Positions 34,355-45,958 of a stretch of DNA of 64,000 nt are shown piece after piece (the stretch's first letter is position 1; every line of letters starts with the position of its first letter). The DNA is from Arabidopsis thaliana (Eukaryota; Streptophyta; Magnoliopsida; Brassicales; Brassicaceae): the NCBI RefSeq assembly GCF_000001735.4, contig NC_003070.9, positions 2,604,001 through 2,668,000 of the forward strand. The letters are read 5' to 3'. The notes beneath the pieces are model-generated. The model was not told the origin of the DNA, did not search any database, and worked only from the letters and a program-made list of their open reading frames with translations. The translations under genes were made by a program, and so were the position numbers.

Positions 34355-36367
34355 ATGTCTCAAAACGGGAAGATAATCCCAAATCTGGACCAAAACAGTA
34401 CGAGGCTCCTCAATCTCACAGTTCTCCAGCGGATCGATCCATACATCGAGGAAATCCTCATCACAGCCGCTCATGTCACTTTCTATGAATTCAACATTGA
34501 GCTCAGCCAATGGGTTAGTCTCAATCAATCTTCGATTACATAATTTGATGTTTGCTTCCCTACCTAATGATTGATCTGTCTTTTGTCATTCAGAGTCGTA
34601 AGGACGTTGAAGGATCTTTGTTTGTTGTCAAAAGGTTACTACTTTCGATCTTTAACTATGTGTATCTTATCTTTAATCGTCTTCTCAAATCTGATTGGAT
34701 CCTTTTTTTTGTTTCTTTCAGAAGTACACAACCTCGATTTCAGTTTATTGTGATGAATCGTCGTAATACAGGTCAGGATTTATTCAAATAAAGTTGGTGT
34801 GTGTCATGTGTCTAGAAAAGGTTTAGATTTAGTAATATATTGCAAGTTCTTATTTAAGGATTCAGTATTAGTAATCATCAGTGTGTTGCTGTATTTGTCT
34901 GGATAGATAATCTGGTGGAGAATCTCCTGGGAGATTTTGAGTATGAAGTACAAGGTCCATATTTACTTTACCGTAATGCATCTCAAGAAGTAAATGGCAT
35001 TTGGTTCTACAATAAACGTGAATGCGAGGAGGTAGCAACTCTTTTCAACAGGTATGTATATATAAGTCACTGCATATCAGGTAGAAACTGTTGGTTTCAA
35101 TTGTTGGATCATGAATAATATCAATATCGTCTTTTATTTGCCTATTATCAGACAGTTACTTGTTGGCAAATATAATGTTCTTGTATATTTGTATGAACTT
35201 GAAATTACTCTTACTCGTTGTATCTCTGCCTAATGGTTCCTTGGCATGACAGAATACTCAGTGCATATTCCAAGGTTAACCAGAAGCCAAAGGCCTCATC
35301 TTCAAAGAGGTAATATTTTCATGATTAGATTTAGTTAGTACACCATTAGTTGTTTCTTGGATGTGTTTTCTTTGAGGTGGAAACTTGATAATCTAAATCA
35401 TTTTTCCCGCTGTTATATCTCTTACTTGTTAAATTAAGTTAGATTTTCTATGTACTGCAGTGAGTTTGAGGAATTGGAAGCTAAGCCTACAATGGCAGTT
35501 ATGGATGGTCCTCTTGAACCATCATCAACTGCTAGGGATGCCCCTGATGATCCTGCTTTTGTCAACTTCTTTAGCGTAAGTTTCTAAAGCTTCTGTTACA
35601 CACTCACACTATCATCTTCACCATGACAGCATCTTATACGACTAATGGCAGGAGGGCTTTCTATTAGTTCTAGCCTTCTAGGTTCTTGAATTATCTTCAG
35701 CGTAGTATATGGTCCAACTTAGACTCCTCAAATTGTAACACTGAATTTATCTAAATTGTTGACAGTCAACGATGAATCTTGGGAACACTGCGAGTGGGTC
35801 AGCAAGTGGACCTTACCAATCATCAGCGATTCCTCACCAACCTCACCAGCCTCACCAACCCACCATTGCTCCTCCTGTAGCGGCAGCAGCACCTCCACAG
35901 ATACAATCACCACCGCCTCTACAATCCTCCTCTCCTCTGATGACTCTCTTTGACAACAACCCTGAAGTTATCAGCAGCAACTCCAACATTCACACAGATT
36001 TGGTGACGCCGTCTTTCTTTGGCCCCCCACGAATGATGGCACAGCCACACCTCATTCCTGGTGTATCTATGCCCACTGCTCCTCCTCTCAATCCTAATAA
36101 TGCGAGTCACCAGCAGCGGTCATATGGTACTCCGGTGCTCCAGCCTTTCCCACCCCCAACTCCACCACCATCACTCGCTCCTGCACCCACTGGTCCGGTT
36201 ATCAGCAGAGACAAAGTGAAGGAAGCCCTTTTATCCCTGTTGCAGGTTCGTCCTTTACCACATCACTTTATTTGAGCTGCTGTGCAAACCTAACGAGTTG
36301 CTTTTGACAGGAGGATGAATTCATTGACAAGATTACCCGAACTTTACAAAATGCACTTCAACAATGA
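34355..36367 (+). CDS. DCP1: mRNA-decapping enzyme subunit DCP1
   Basis: Eight exons, 34355-34513, 34594-34634, 34722-34771, 34907-35051, 35253-35309, 35461-35575, 35766-36245 and 36311-36367, give 367 residues. The N-terminal EVH1 fold spans about residues 10-130 (NLTVLQRIDPYIEEILITAAHVTFYEFNI, then RSTQPRFQFIVMNRRN, then GPYLLYRNASQEVNGIWFYN). The middle is rich in proline and glutamine (HQPHQPHQP, PPPTPPPSLAPAP), and the C-terminus has a short coiled segment (VKEALLSLLQEDEFIDKITRTLQNALQQ) that matches the DCP1 trimerisation helix. DCP1 activates DCP2 in cytoplasmic processing bodies with VARICOSE to remove the 5' cap of mRNAs, and is needed for postembryonic development in Arabidopsis. It matches At1g08370. 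All junctions are GT-AG. Confidence 0.96.
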
Positions 36368-37003
36368 AGCTGCGCTGGTCAGCATCTACGTGTGGGATAG
36401 TGGCTGTTTGATCTAGAATGTGTAGTTAAAATGTAGTTTTGTTCCCTCTGAAAGTGTTGTTGGAACCTTATAAGATACTGCACTGCCCCCTTTGTTTAAC
36501 TCTTGGAATTACTTTTTCATTTTATCTACTTTCAAGTTTTTACCTTTCCTCATCAATTTTTGTTTCGTAGTCGAAAGACATGTTAAAGACTTTAGATTCA
36601 CAAATCTTCATGCATGTTTAGAGTTTATTGGAACATATACACATCAAGATTAATACAAAAAACATGAAAGAGTAAGAAGAAAGAGAGATAATTTTTCTAT
36701 TTTTTAAAAGATTCGAGATTGCAAGACAAAAACTGTTTGTATGGTTCAAGTCAAAGACGTATTGTGATGTTTCGTTTTGAAGTATTATCCCAATCTTTTG
36801 TGAGCTTTCCCTCGAGAAACGCTTTTAACATTTAATACTTTAGTTAGACTGACAGACATTCTTAAAATCAAGATCATATAAGAAAGACTTGTCGAGATAT
36901 AGAATGAAACATCAAATAGCAAAGAAAGCTTTGTTTTGATTGATAATATTACACATAACCAAGAGAGAGCATATAGTACAAACGAAAACAAGAATAGTTA
37001 TCC
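36368..37003. other. Convergent 3' flanks of DCP1 and PSAO
   Basis: This 636-bp spacer holds the DCP1 3' UTR and PSAO 3' UTR and AT-rich DNA. An antisense-looking open frame at 36785-36991 is low complexity and not called. Confidence 0.6.
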
Positions 37004-37739
37004 TTAGAAGTAATCTTCAGTCCTGCCCTTGAATCCGATTTGTCCGAAAGTGAGGCAGAGGAAGAGGCCTAAGTGCCACGTAACCAACCACAACCAGAAC
37101 TGTGAAGTGAGAGCTGGAGGAGTCGGGAAGTGAGCGAGCTCAGTTCCGATGCTATCGAAGAAGAGACCCGTCAGGCTCTTCCCATTTATCGCTGGAATGC
37201 TCGACGGAGCTAGCCATCCGATCAGCCCAAATCCTACCACGTTCAAATCTCTCCTCAACCAGTTCCTCTCAAAGCTTTAATTCATTTTTGACACAAACAA
37301 ATAAATTTATTAGAAAATACCCTAAAAAGCACCTCAAAATTAAAACAAGCTTTATTAAGTTCCTAAGATCAGTTAGGACTCATTCCTATATCTTAAGTAA
37401 CATAACTAGTGATACTTCTGGAGTTTTAAGCATTTTCATAAAATGTGATATCTTTGTTATTACTATGAGAAGAAAATAAAGAGTAACCTACCAAGTGACT
37501 CTTCCTCCCGATGCACCGGCGAGTCTCAAAGGGTTCTTGGCGCTTAATGTTGGTTTTAAAAAGGCTAAAAAACATACGAGAAATCACAAATCAAGATTAT
37601 CATATGCATATATATGTTTGATTGAAATTATTCGAAAAGAGAAAGAGAGAAAAAGAGTACATGAAGAGAAGGGTTTGGTGGTGATGGATGATCCTCCGAG
37701 GCCTATCACCGTCGATGGTGTTGCAAATGTTGCTGCCAT
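37004..37739 (-). CDS. PSAO: Photosystem I subunit O, chloroplast precursor
   Basis: Three exons on the minus strand, 37739-37661, 37564-37492 and 37274-37004, encode 140 residues. The first ~50 residues form a serine/threonine-rich chloroplast transit peptide (MAATFATPSTVIGLGGSS ...) ending near GGRVTCFERNWLRRDLN. The mature protein has two membrane spans (VVGFGLIGWLAPSSIPAI and FWLWLVTWHLGLFLCLTFGQIGF) and the end GRTEDYF. PSI-O is a small thylakoid subunit at the PSI-H/L/A side that helps dock LHCII during state transitions. It matches At1g08380. It diverges from RMI2 across about 480 bp. Confidence 0.96.
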
Positions 37740-38219
37740 TTTTCTTCTTTGCTGCTTTCTCCCAAACTGATCTCCTTTATTTTTTTAAGTAAATACAACA
37801 CAAACACAAGAAATAGATTTTTATTCTGTGGACAAAGAGAGAGATTTCGAGGATGTGTTATCAATCAATAGCTTTGTGACACCTCATTATTTTCTTTGAT
37901 ATTGTGGGTCTATTTCTTGGATAAGATTGATTCCAGATTTATTTTTTGTCTCAAAATTTGTTTATTTTTTTTGTTTGTATTTTATAAAGATTTTTACATC
38001 TTTTAGTTTGCATGTTAATGATTTTAATTAGTCAAAAAGCCAAAACACCATGAATTCCATTTTTTTTTTTTCAAACACAATATTCCCTCTCCCAATATCT
38101 GCCAAAAATCAAAATCAAATTACTGTACCGATACCATTTGTTCGGTTCGGTTTAATCCGGTAATCGATGAGGTAAAGGCATTTGTGAAATTGATCAGCCG
38201 AGTCGGATCGGCGGGTAAA
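37740..38219. promoter_or_regulatory. Divergent promoter region between PSAO and RMI2
   Basis: About 480 bp separate the two start codons. A GATAAG I-box core at 37920-37926 region, known from light-regulated genes, lies on the plus strand about 180 bp from the PSAO ATG. T-rich runs dominate the rest. Which elements serve which gene cannot be decided from sequence. Confidence 0.4.
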
Positions 38220-39103
38220 ATGGACTACAGCTTAGCGGCGGTGAAGATGCTTTGTTCTCAGCTCCGGGACGCTAAACCGACGCCTTCTCAGAACGCCGCC
38301 TCCCTAGGCGGTGTACTTTTTCAACGTGCTTGGTTACAGGTTCCCAATCTATCATCCTCTCATTGTCTATAGCTAAATTGTTAATTCCTGTTTCGATGAC
38401 TTCAAGTCTTGCGTTGCAGGGCGTTTTGGTCCCCTTCTCCGGTGGAGGCGGCGATAATTGTCTGGTACTTGATGACGGAACCGGTCTTTTGGAGCTCGGT
38501 CTCACCAACGATTTTGCCCTCCGTCAATGGAAATCAGGAATGTACGTGATGGTTGTTGGTGTCTACCAAGTCCGTACTGGGCAGATACCTCTACTTAAGG
38601 TTAATTTGAAAACTTTAGGTCTTTGATATGCACATTGGATCACTCCAATGTGATTTTAGTTTCGCTAGAGTTGCAGACTAGTCAAATTGGTTTATTATGC
38701 CAATTGGCACATTAAAGAGTTAAGTGAGAATGTTAGATGTTATGATCACTAGATCAGGCTGACACAAGCTTAGGTGACTAAGGAGCTTAAGTTCCATAAG
38801 AGGTTTTGAGTTTGAATGTGTTAGTAAAAATCTTGTGATGATATATCTAGGTGTGGCATGAAGATGCTTGTAATCACTAGTGATTAAGATTCATCTTCTC
38901 TTGTGATGTTCGAGTCAAAGTATCATCTGCATTTACATGCAATGCTTTGATTACTGAAACTTGTCATTGTTGTTTTAAACTGAAACCAGGTTCATAAGAT
39001 GGTTGACCTGTCGGTGAGCCCAGATCGTGAAGCCATGTGGTATTTAGAAGTCATGGACGCATACAGACTCTTCTATGAGCCCTTGATCCAAGAGTTCTCT
39101 TGA
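38220..39103 (+). CDS. RMI2: RecQ-mediated genome instability protein 2 (OB-fold)
   Basis: Exons 38220-38339, 38420-38599 and 38990-39103 give 137 residues. The protein is a single OB-fold domain: MDYSLAAVKMLCSQLRDAKP, then the strands VLVPFSGGGGDNCLVLDDGTGLLELGL and MYVMVVGVYQVRTGQIPLLKVHKMVDLS, and a C-terminal helix REAMWYLEVMDAYRLFYEPL. RMI2 partners RMI1 and, in the RTR complex with RECQ4A and TOP3alpha, dissolves recombination intermediates and suppresses crossovers in the nucleus. It matches At1g08390. The ATG at 38220 is the first ATG in the frame. Confidence 0.9.
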
Positions 39104-39347
39104 TTCTTCACTTCACTTAACTTATCTATTCTTCTTTTAGTTTCACCAGACCAGATTAATCCTTTTTTTGTTTATTGAAGATGATCTTTAGAGTCATGGG
39201 TATGTACTTCTACGGAATCAAAAGCAAGGTTGTATCATTTTTAACACACCATTGCTAGTTTTCAATTTATCCAATTTCTGCTGCACTTCTCATCTTCTTG
39301 ATCATGGACTCAAATACTGATACAATTTTACAAAAAGGCATTCATTA

Positions 39348-42005
39348 CTAGTAAGACCTACAAAATTGTTCCACAAGTTGAGGAGACAAGTTAGAAATAC
39401 CAAACAACTTTAGACAAGTATTTCCACTTCGACTTAGAGCTCCTCTCAATCGTGCCTTTTCTTCCTCATGCATCCTCAACAGCCTAAGAATCTCTCGCAC
39501 ACGAGGGAAAAATGCACCAGGACGAACACAATAAGGTTTAAGCACAGTAAGAAGTGCCTCTGCGTCAACTTCAAACCTATCAAACTTTTGTCTCCGTAAA
39601 ACAGGTTCTCCTGAGAAAAATTTACGAGAAACATAATGGTCAAGCCCTTCCGCGAGATTTCTCCACAAGTCCAAGAAGTCTTTCGGGTTCATGTTTAGAT
39701 GAAGAACACACAGATGCCTTCTTAAATTGTCCAATGCTTCTGCGACACCCTGAGACACTGTTAAATTGCTGGAGCTGGTAATGACGTCTTCGTCCCATGA
39801 AACTGCATTGTTGTGGAAGTGGTCGCTGCAAAGATTGTCAAATTGGTGGAGAAAAACTGTTATAATCTCCATAAGCCAATTGGTTTCCAACTCAACAAGG
39901 CTTTTCAGTTCTTCCCCAAAAAAGCAGCCTTGGCAGGAAACTTCAGGTTTTCTATCAACTTTGACACTGGTTTCGGCAGCCCACATCTCTACAAAAACCA
40001 AATCATCACTCCATTCTCGTAGTTTTGATTCAAGATACCGAGCAGCATTAACCGGTCCACATGCTTGTATCAGTGTATCTTCAGACAAACCATAATGAGA
40101 GAGATCAGTCTTTTTGAACTCCAATAACAGAATTTTGAATATACACCAGAGAAATCTGGTGGCAGTAGCTCTTATAAATTGGATCCTTGGTAGAATGGCC
40201 GGTAGAGATAGACCATGGTCTATCAACCTCCAAGTCCTATTAAGAAAAGAGTCTGCTACTAATGGCGCTTTATAATCTTCTCTTGTAGATAGAACATACT
40301 TTGCAGACTGTGAGTTGGATTCATTACCAAGTCTAGTTCTTTCACTATCAATTACCCAAGCTTTCTCATTCTTAATATCCTCTTTACTTTTTCTATAAGC
40401 ATCCTTTAGCTCAATCTTCCCCCAGGTTTTGAGCCACTCAGGTTTCTTACAAAACAGTCCCATTACTGATATACCTTGAGAAAACGCTGTCGAAGAGCCT
40501 TCATAAGATAGACAAGTATCTGTATTCACAAAAGACTGCATTCGCTTATCAAATGTAACCATCTGATCGACAAGATGGAACCACGATGAAATACCTTCAG
40601 ATTTCATGTGCTTCTCCTTGTACATATCTATAAGCCCAGGAAAAACTTTTTTCTCTAAGAAACCAGATAGCATTTGGACCATCGCTGAAACCCAAGCTTC
40701 TTTAGCACTACAGCTTACTAACATAGCCCTATCAATCAAAGGCTGTAAGAAATCGTCAACCCCATCAGCAAAGTCTCTTGTAACTTTATAGACAAGTTCA
40801 AAAATAAACTCAGGTTGCTCAGCCCATTTTAGAAAATGATACTCCATCCGAGATGCAACCGGTTTAACTAGTTCATCGGTCGCCCAAAGTCCATCATTAT
40901 CAGTTTCTTTGGTCATATTAAGCTTCTTTCGTTTTTCCTTCTGCGTATTATGTTGCTGTAAACCACAGAGGAGTAGAAAGCTTTGGGAATAAGACTCTTT
41001 TTTATCTCCTTGCATCAAGAGTAGAGGATTAGGGATACTATCAACCTCTCCATGCTCGACTTTGGATGTTGCAAGTTTTGGTGGCCAGCCAAGAGATGAG
41101 AGAAAAGCTCGGTGATCTGCGATAATCTGTGGACGAAGAACAGACAGACTTTTATCTACTCTACTATCAACAGAATCTACAAGGCGACGCCACCGTGAGT
41201 GATGCCTTGTAACATCACCAAGTATTTCTTCAATCTCATTCATGGTCTTAATAGCATGACTGAATCTCTCTTGCTTCAATGCAAGATCCTGCACGTACAA
41301 ATAAAAAGTTTTAATCTTTCATATTTACCAATCACAACTCCATATAGTACTTAACTTGTGGATTGAAAAAGCTTTACTTGAAGCGTACTTCCTTTGCGTT
41401 TACTTATCGGATGAAACACAGAATCTTCAAGATCGCCAACAAGACTTTCCAACTTTAAGGCAGTCACTGAAAAATTGAATCTTTCTTAGCTAGCTCTTGA
41501 TGATAATGTTCAAGAATCAAAAATCGAGTCAAACTCACCGAAATATTTACGCCGATTCTGTATACGACACAATTCCTCTACGACTTGCTGTAACTCCCAA
41601 TTCGTTTGCTTTCCGACAGAATCCGTAGCTACAATGAAAAATTGGAGACAATAAGAAAACTCAATATCTTTACGTCACCAAAAATAAAACACGAGGGTTT
41701 GGTAACTTACGGAGACAGAGGAGGCTCTCCAGGTTCAATCTCAAATCTTCGAGTGAAACTTTAGCGGAAAGTGAGGTTGAGATCCAGGAAACGGCGTGCT
41801 TCGTGAGATCCGTCCGGAGATGGAGAAGACGGTCGTTTAGATCAGAACAGTCGTGGTTTAAATTGGACGTCAGAGTCGAAGCGCGGAGGAGCAGATCTTG
41901 GAGGTCTACGAAATTACCGTCAATAAAGCCTAGTGCGAGACCGGGAAGGGTGGCCGGGTTTGGCAAGACGAACGACAGTGGAAGTGGATGTTCCATCGGA
42001 AGCAT
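39348..42005 (-). CDS. RINT1/TIP20-family vesicle tethering protein
   Basis: Four exons on the minus strand, 42005-41711, 41628-41539, 41466-41378 and 41288-39348, encode 804 residues. The long last exon carries the RINT-1/TIP20 domain, with the typical helical segments [39 protein letters not shown] and [27 protein letters not shown]. The N-terminus has coiled-coil propensity. RINT1/Tip20/MAG2 proteins are subunits of the Dsl1-type tether that captures COPI vesicles at the ER. The Arabidopsis relative MAG2 is needed for seed storage protein export; this gene (At1g08400) is the MAG2-like paralogue. A second in-frame ATG at 41996 follows three codons later. It diverges from LSG1-2 over only 301 bp. 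Confidence 0.9.
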
Positions 42006-42306
42006 TTGCCGGGAAAAAGGTTGTTCCTTTTGTTTTCTAAAGCCTTCGTGTCCTCTGAGTCTAATGATGGGTTATGTTATGATTTTTAATTTCCCTTAAG
42101 TTTAACTAAAAATTAGTATTTACTTTGAAGAAAATAAAAAGTAAAAAAAATCGCTTTGATAAAAAAATTTAGCTTCTCCGTGCAGCGAGTGTAGTCGGCG
42201 GCTGACGTTTTCTTTACCCTAACACTTTTGAAGCAACATAACAAACGCGCCGCGAATCCATTTTTAAGGGTTTAGAGACTTTTAGGGTTTACTTGAGAAC
42301 AGAGAG
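42006..42306. promoter_or_regulatory. Compact bidirectional promoter of RINT1-like and LSG1-2 with telo-box
   Basis: Only 301 bp separate the two start codons. A telo-box TTAGGGTTT lies at 42282-42290, seventeen bases before the LSG1-2 ATG, and a second TAAGGGTTT-like copy lies at 42266-42274. Such elements mark ribosome-biogenesis genes and fit LSG1-2. Confidence 0.65.
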
Positions 42307-45106
42307 ATGGGGAAGAGCGAAAAGACGTCGTTGGGGCGATCACTCGTGAAGCACCACAACCATATGATACAAGAATCCAAAGACAAAGGCAAGTACTACA
42401 AGAATCTACAGAAGAAAGTTCTCGAATCTGTGACTGAGGTCAGTGACATCGACGCCATCATTGAGCAAGCTGAGGAGGCAGAGCGTCTTTACACCATTAA
42501 TCACAGCTCCTCCACACCTTTGTCTATCAATCTGTATGCTTCTCTTCTTCTAAATTCCTCTTTTTTATTGTCCTTTGATTGATTAGGTATTTGTGGTTCT
42601 GTTTGTATAAATTTAATATGGTAATGAGATTAAAGAACAATTACATGTCCTCTTGATGTTCTTATGGTGTGCTGTTTCTCTAATGTTTTTGGTGAAACAG
42701 AGACACAAATTCTAGCTCAAGTGTTATAGCAGCTGAAGAATGGAGAGAGCAACAGAAGATAGAGGAGGCTTTACACGCCAGTAGTCTTCAAGTACCTCGA
42801 AGGTATGTGGTTTTTATTCTCTTTAGCTTTATTCTTCCTTTCTATCATAGCTCTAAGACAACGTTTTTTTTTGTCTATCTTCATCTCCAGACCTCCGTGG
42901 ACACCTGAAATGTCAGTGGAAGAACTTGATGCTAATGAAAAACAAGCTTTTCTAAATTGGCGCCGGATGCTTGTGAGGTTAGCTTTTTTTGTTCTACCCC
43001 ATCTTAATTTTACTTCTTCGGTGTGTTATAAACAAATCAATATCTGTCACCAAATTGTTTGTTGGTGATGATAAAATTTAGGCAGCTTCTGTCACATAGT
43101 TTTGTTCAAATGGTAAAAGCTGATGCTGTAGTTGATAAAATGCATGTATTTTGAGCAAATATTCTACCTTTGTATCGTACTGAGAAGGTCGAAATGGGAT
43201 AAGCTGAGAAGATCTCATTCTTGTATCCATTTCCCAGTTTTGTTGTGGAAACTGAAAATCTCAGTTTTGTTGTTATTGGTATAATGTGCTGTGTATAAGT
43301 TTATCTCATGTAGGATAGTGTTTGCTAAAGCCGGAACTTTTATAGAATCGAGTTGTGTTCAAGATATCTTTCGTATATAAACCAAACTAGAGTTTATAGA
43401 TGTTTGACCCTAATCAATCTTTTGGATTGGGAAGTTTATAGGTGTTACGCATGCTTACATGTTCTCCTGTATTTTGGTTTAGCCTTGAGGAAAATGAAAA
43501 GCTAGTGTTGACTCCATTCGAAAAGAACCTTGACATCTGGAGACAGCTTTGGAGAGTGCTTGAACGCAGTGATTTGGTAAGTCTTTGTCAATAATGTATT
43601 AACCTTCTCAATAAGTTCAATTTCTGCGTTTTAGTTAATTGCAAAACAGTTTTGATTACTTATACTTGTCCTTTTTTCAGATTGTTATGGTAGTTGATGC
43701 TAGAGATCCACTGTTTTACCGCTGCCCTGATCTTGAGGTAATGCATTTTCTCCCAGCTTGAAACTCCACTTGGCACCGTATTCCTGATTCATATTTACTT
43801 GAAGATTCATCGTGACACAGGCATATGCTCAAGAAATTGATGAGCATAAAAAAATAATGCTTCTAGTGAACAAGGCGGATCTTTTACCTACTGATGTCAG
43901 GTTAGCCAATCCTCTTGTGCCTTAATACTTTGCCTCCAACCTTTTTTGTATTCTAACCGATTGGTTTAACTTTTGACTTGTAGGGAGAAATGGGCAGAAT
44001 ATTTCCGCCTTAACAACATTCTGTTTGTTTTCTGGTCAGCCATAGCTGCTACAGCTACCCTAGAAGGTAAAGTCTTGAAAGAGCAATGGAGACAACCCGA
44101 TAACTTGCAGAAGACAGATGATCCAGACATTATGATATATGGCAGAGACGAGCTGTTGAGTCGTTTGCAATTTGAGGCTCAAGAGATTGTCAAAGTAAGG
44201 AATTCTAGAGCAGCATCCGTATCATCACAGTCATGGACTGGTGAATATCAACGTGATCAAGCCGTGGTTGGATTTGTTGGGTACCCAAATGTTGGAAAGA
44301 GTTCTACAATCAATGCATTGGTGGGTCAGAAGCGAACAGGTGTCACCTCTACCCCAGGAAAAACAAAGCATTTCCAGACTTTGATCATCTCTGATGAGCT
44401 TATGCTATGCGATTGCCCTGGTTTAGTCTTCCCTTCGTTCTCAAGCTCAAGATATGAAATGATTGCTTCTGGTGTACTTCCGATTGACCGGATGACGGAG
44501 CACCGTGAAGCTATTCAGGTGGTGGCTGACAAGGTCCCTCGCCGTGTAATTGAGAGTGTGTACAACATTTCTCTTCCTAAACCCAAAACCTATGAGCGTC
44601 AGTCCCGCCCGCCTCATGCTGCAGAGCTCTTAAAAAGTTACTGTGCTTCTCGTGGCTATGTTGCCTCGAGTGGACTACCGGATGAAACGAAAGCTGCAAG
44701 GCTGATTCTGAAAGATTACATTGGAGGTAAGCTGCCACATTATGCAATGCCACCTGGAATGCCCCAAGCTGATGAACCGGACATAGAAGACACTCAAGAA
44801 CTGGAGGATATTCTCGAAGGTTCAGAGTCCGATGACTCTGCAGTAGGAGATGAGACAGAAAACGAGCAAGTTCCTGGTATTGATGATGTGCTAGATGATC
44901 TGAGCTCGTTTGATCTTGCCAATGGGCTTAAGTCTTCAAAGAAAGTGACAGCAAAGAAGCAAACCGCGTCACATAAACAGCACAAAAAGCCACAGAGGAA
45001 AAAGGATCGGACTTGGAGGGTTCAAAACACAGAAGATGGAGATGGAATGCCTTCTGTTAAAGTTTTCCAGAAACCAGCTAACACAGGTCCTCTTACGATG
45101 CGGTGA
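42307..45106 (+). CDS. LSG1-2: Circularly permuted GTPase LSG1-2, 60S maturation factor
   Basis: Seven exons, 42307-42533, 42701-42802, 42891-42977, 43483-43576, 43681-43737, 43821-43900 and 43984-45106, encode 589 residues. The GTPase motifs appear in permuted order: G4 NKAD at 206-209 comes first, then G1 GYPNVGKSS at 315-323, G2-like TSTPGKTKH, and G3 DCPG at 359-362. This is the YlqF/YRG arrangement. Other signatures are VVDARDPLFYRCPDLE and a C-terminus of acidic and Lys-rich stretches. LSG1 acts in the cytoplasm to release the export adaptor NMD3 from pre-60S subunits. The Arabidopsis gene (At1g08410, also DIG6) affects auxin distribution and leaf and flower development through ribosome supply. 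The start MGKSEKTSLGRSLVKHHN is conserved in the family. Confidence 0.94.
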
Positions 45107-45958
45107 TTATCAAATTGTAGTCCATCCAAGCAAAGATGGCAACCGAAGCTACTTAAAGTTTTTTTTTTTTTTTCAAAAAATGTAACAGCAGTTGAACCTG
45201 TCGCAGTAGTTCTCGAGTGTCTTGATGTTTTTGTTTTTATGATTAAAGTCTTATTTTGGGGAAAAGTAGAAAAAAGTGACAACTCAAATCTGGTGGAAAA
45301 TGGAGAATTGTTTTTGCCAGTTGGAGATACCTATCGCTTTGTTTTGAGAATATAATAGCCATAAATAGAGTTTTCATGTAACTTTAAACTTTTTTCTTAT
45401 TTGGGGTTTGGACTCTTTTGAACAATAAATAGTGATAATGAAACTTTAAAGTTTAAACATTTCAATAACCAATTCTTGTTGCTAAATATGTCATTACCAA
45501 ATCGATATAAAACCAAAGTAAATAGAAATGTTATAGTGATTTCGGTTCGTACGTTTGGCAATGAGTTGGTTCGTGTCTCTCGTTCCATTGGCGTCCTTGA
45601 GGGTTAAGACTGATTAGGCTTTGTTGTACTTATGGAGAGAGGAGAGAGAAACTTGAGATAAACAAAAAAAAAAAATTGGTTTTTCCTAAATGTGTGAATG
45701 TCTGCTTGCTGCATCGTTTTATTAATTTCCCTGGAAAATAACTGTTTCTGTTTGTTGTAAACAAGCCTCGAGGATCTGACCGGTGAATGAAAGAAAACTA
45801 GGGTTTCGATTTTACCGGAATATTCTCCGAGAGAGCGGCAAGTTTAACATCAGATATGTTGTTGATCACAGATTCGCTTTTCTGCGAATTTTAGCTGGAT
45901 CGGTCTTTCTTTAGTTAGTTTTTTTTTTTTGTTTTCCCACTTTTGAAGCTTTTTGATA
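45107..45958. other. Intergenic region and leader of BSL2
   Basis: These 852 bp contain the LSG1-2 3' UTR and the BSL2 promoter and leader. Long A and T runs occur at 45159-45174 and 45661-45675. Two short upstream open frames lie in the presumed leader (listed separately). No further gene is seen. Confidence 0.6.
45787..45894 (+). promoter_or_regulatory. Two upstream ORFs in the BSL2 leader
   Basis: An ATG at 45787 opens a four-codon frame ending in TAG at 45801. A second ATG at 45856 opens a 12-codon frame (MLLITDSLFCEF) ending in TAG at 45894. Both precede the BSL2 ATG at 45959 by 65-172 bases. They matter only if transcription starts upstream of them and the leader is not spliced. Confidence 0.4.
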
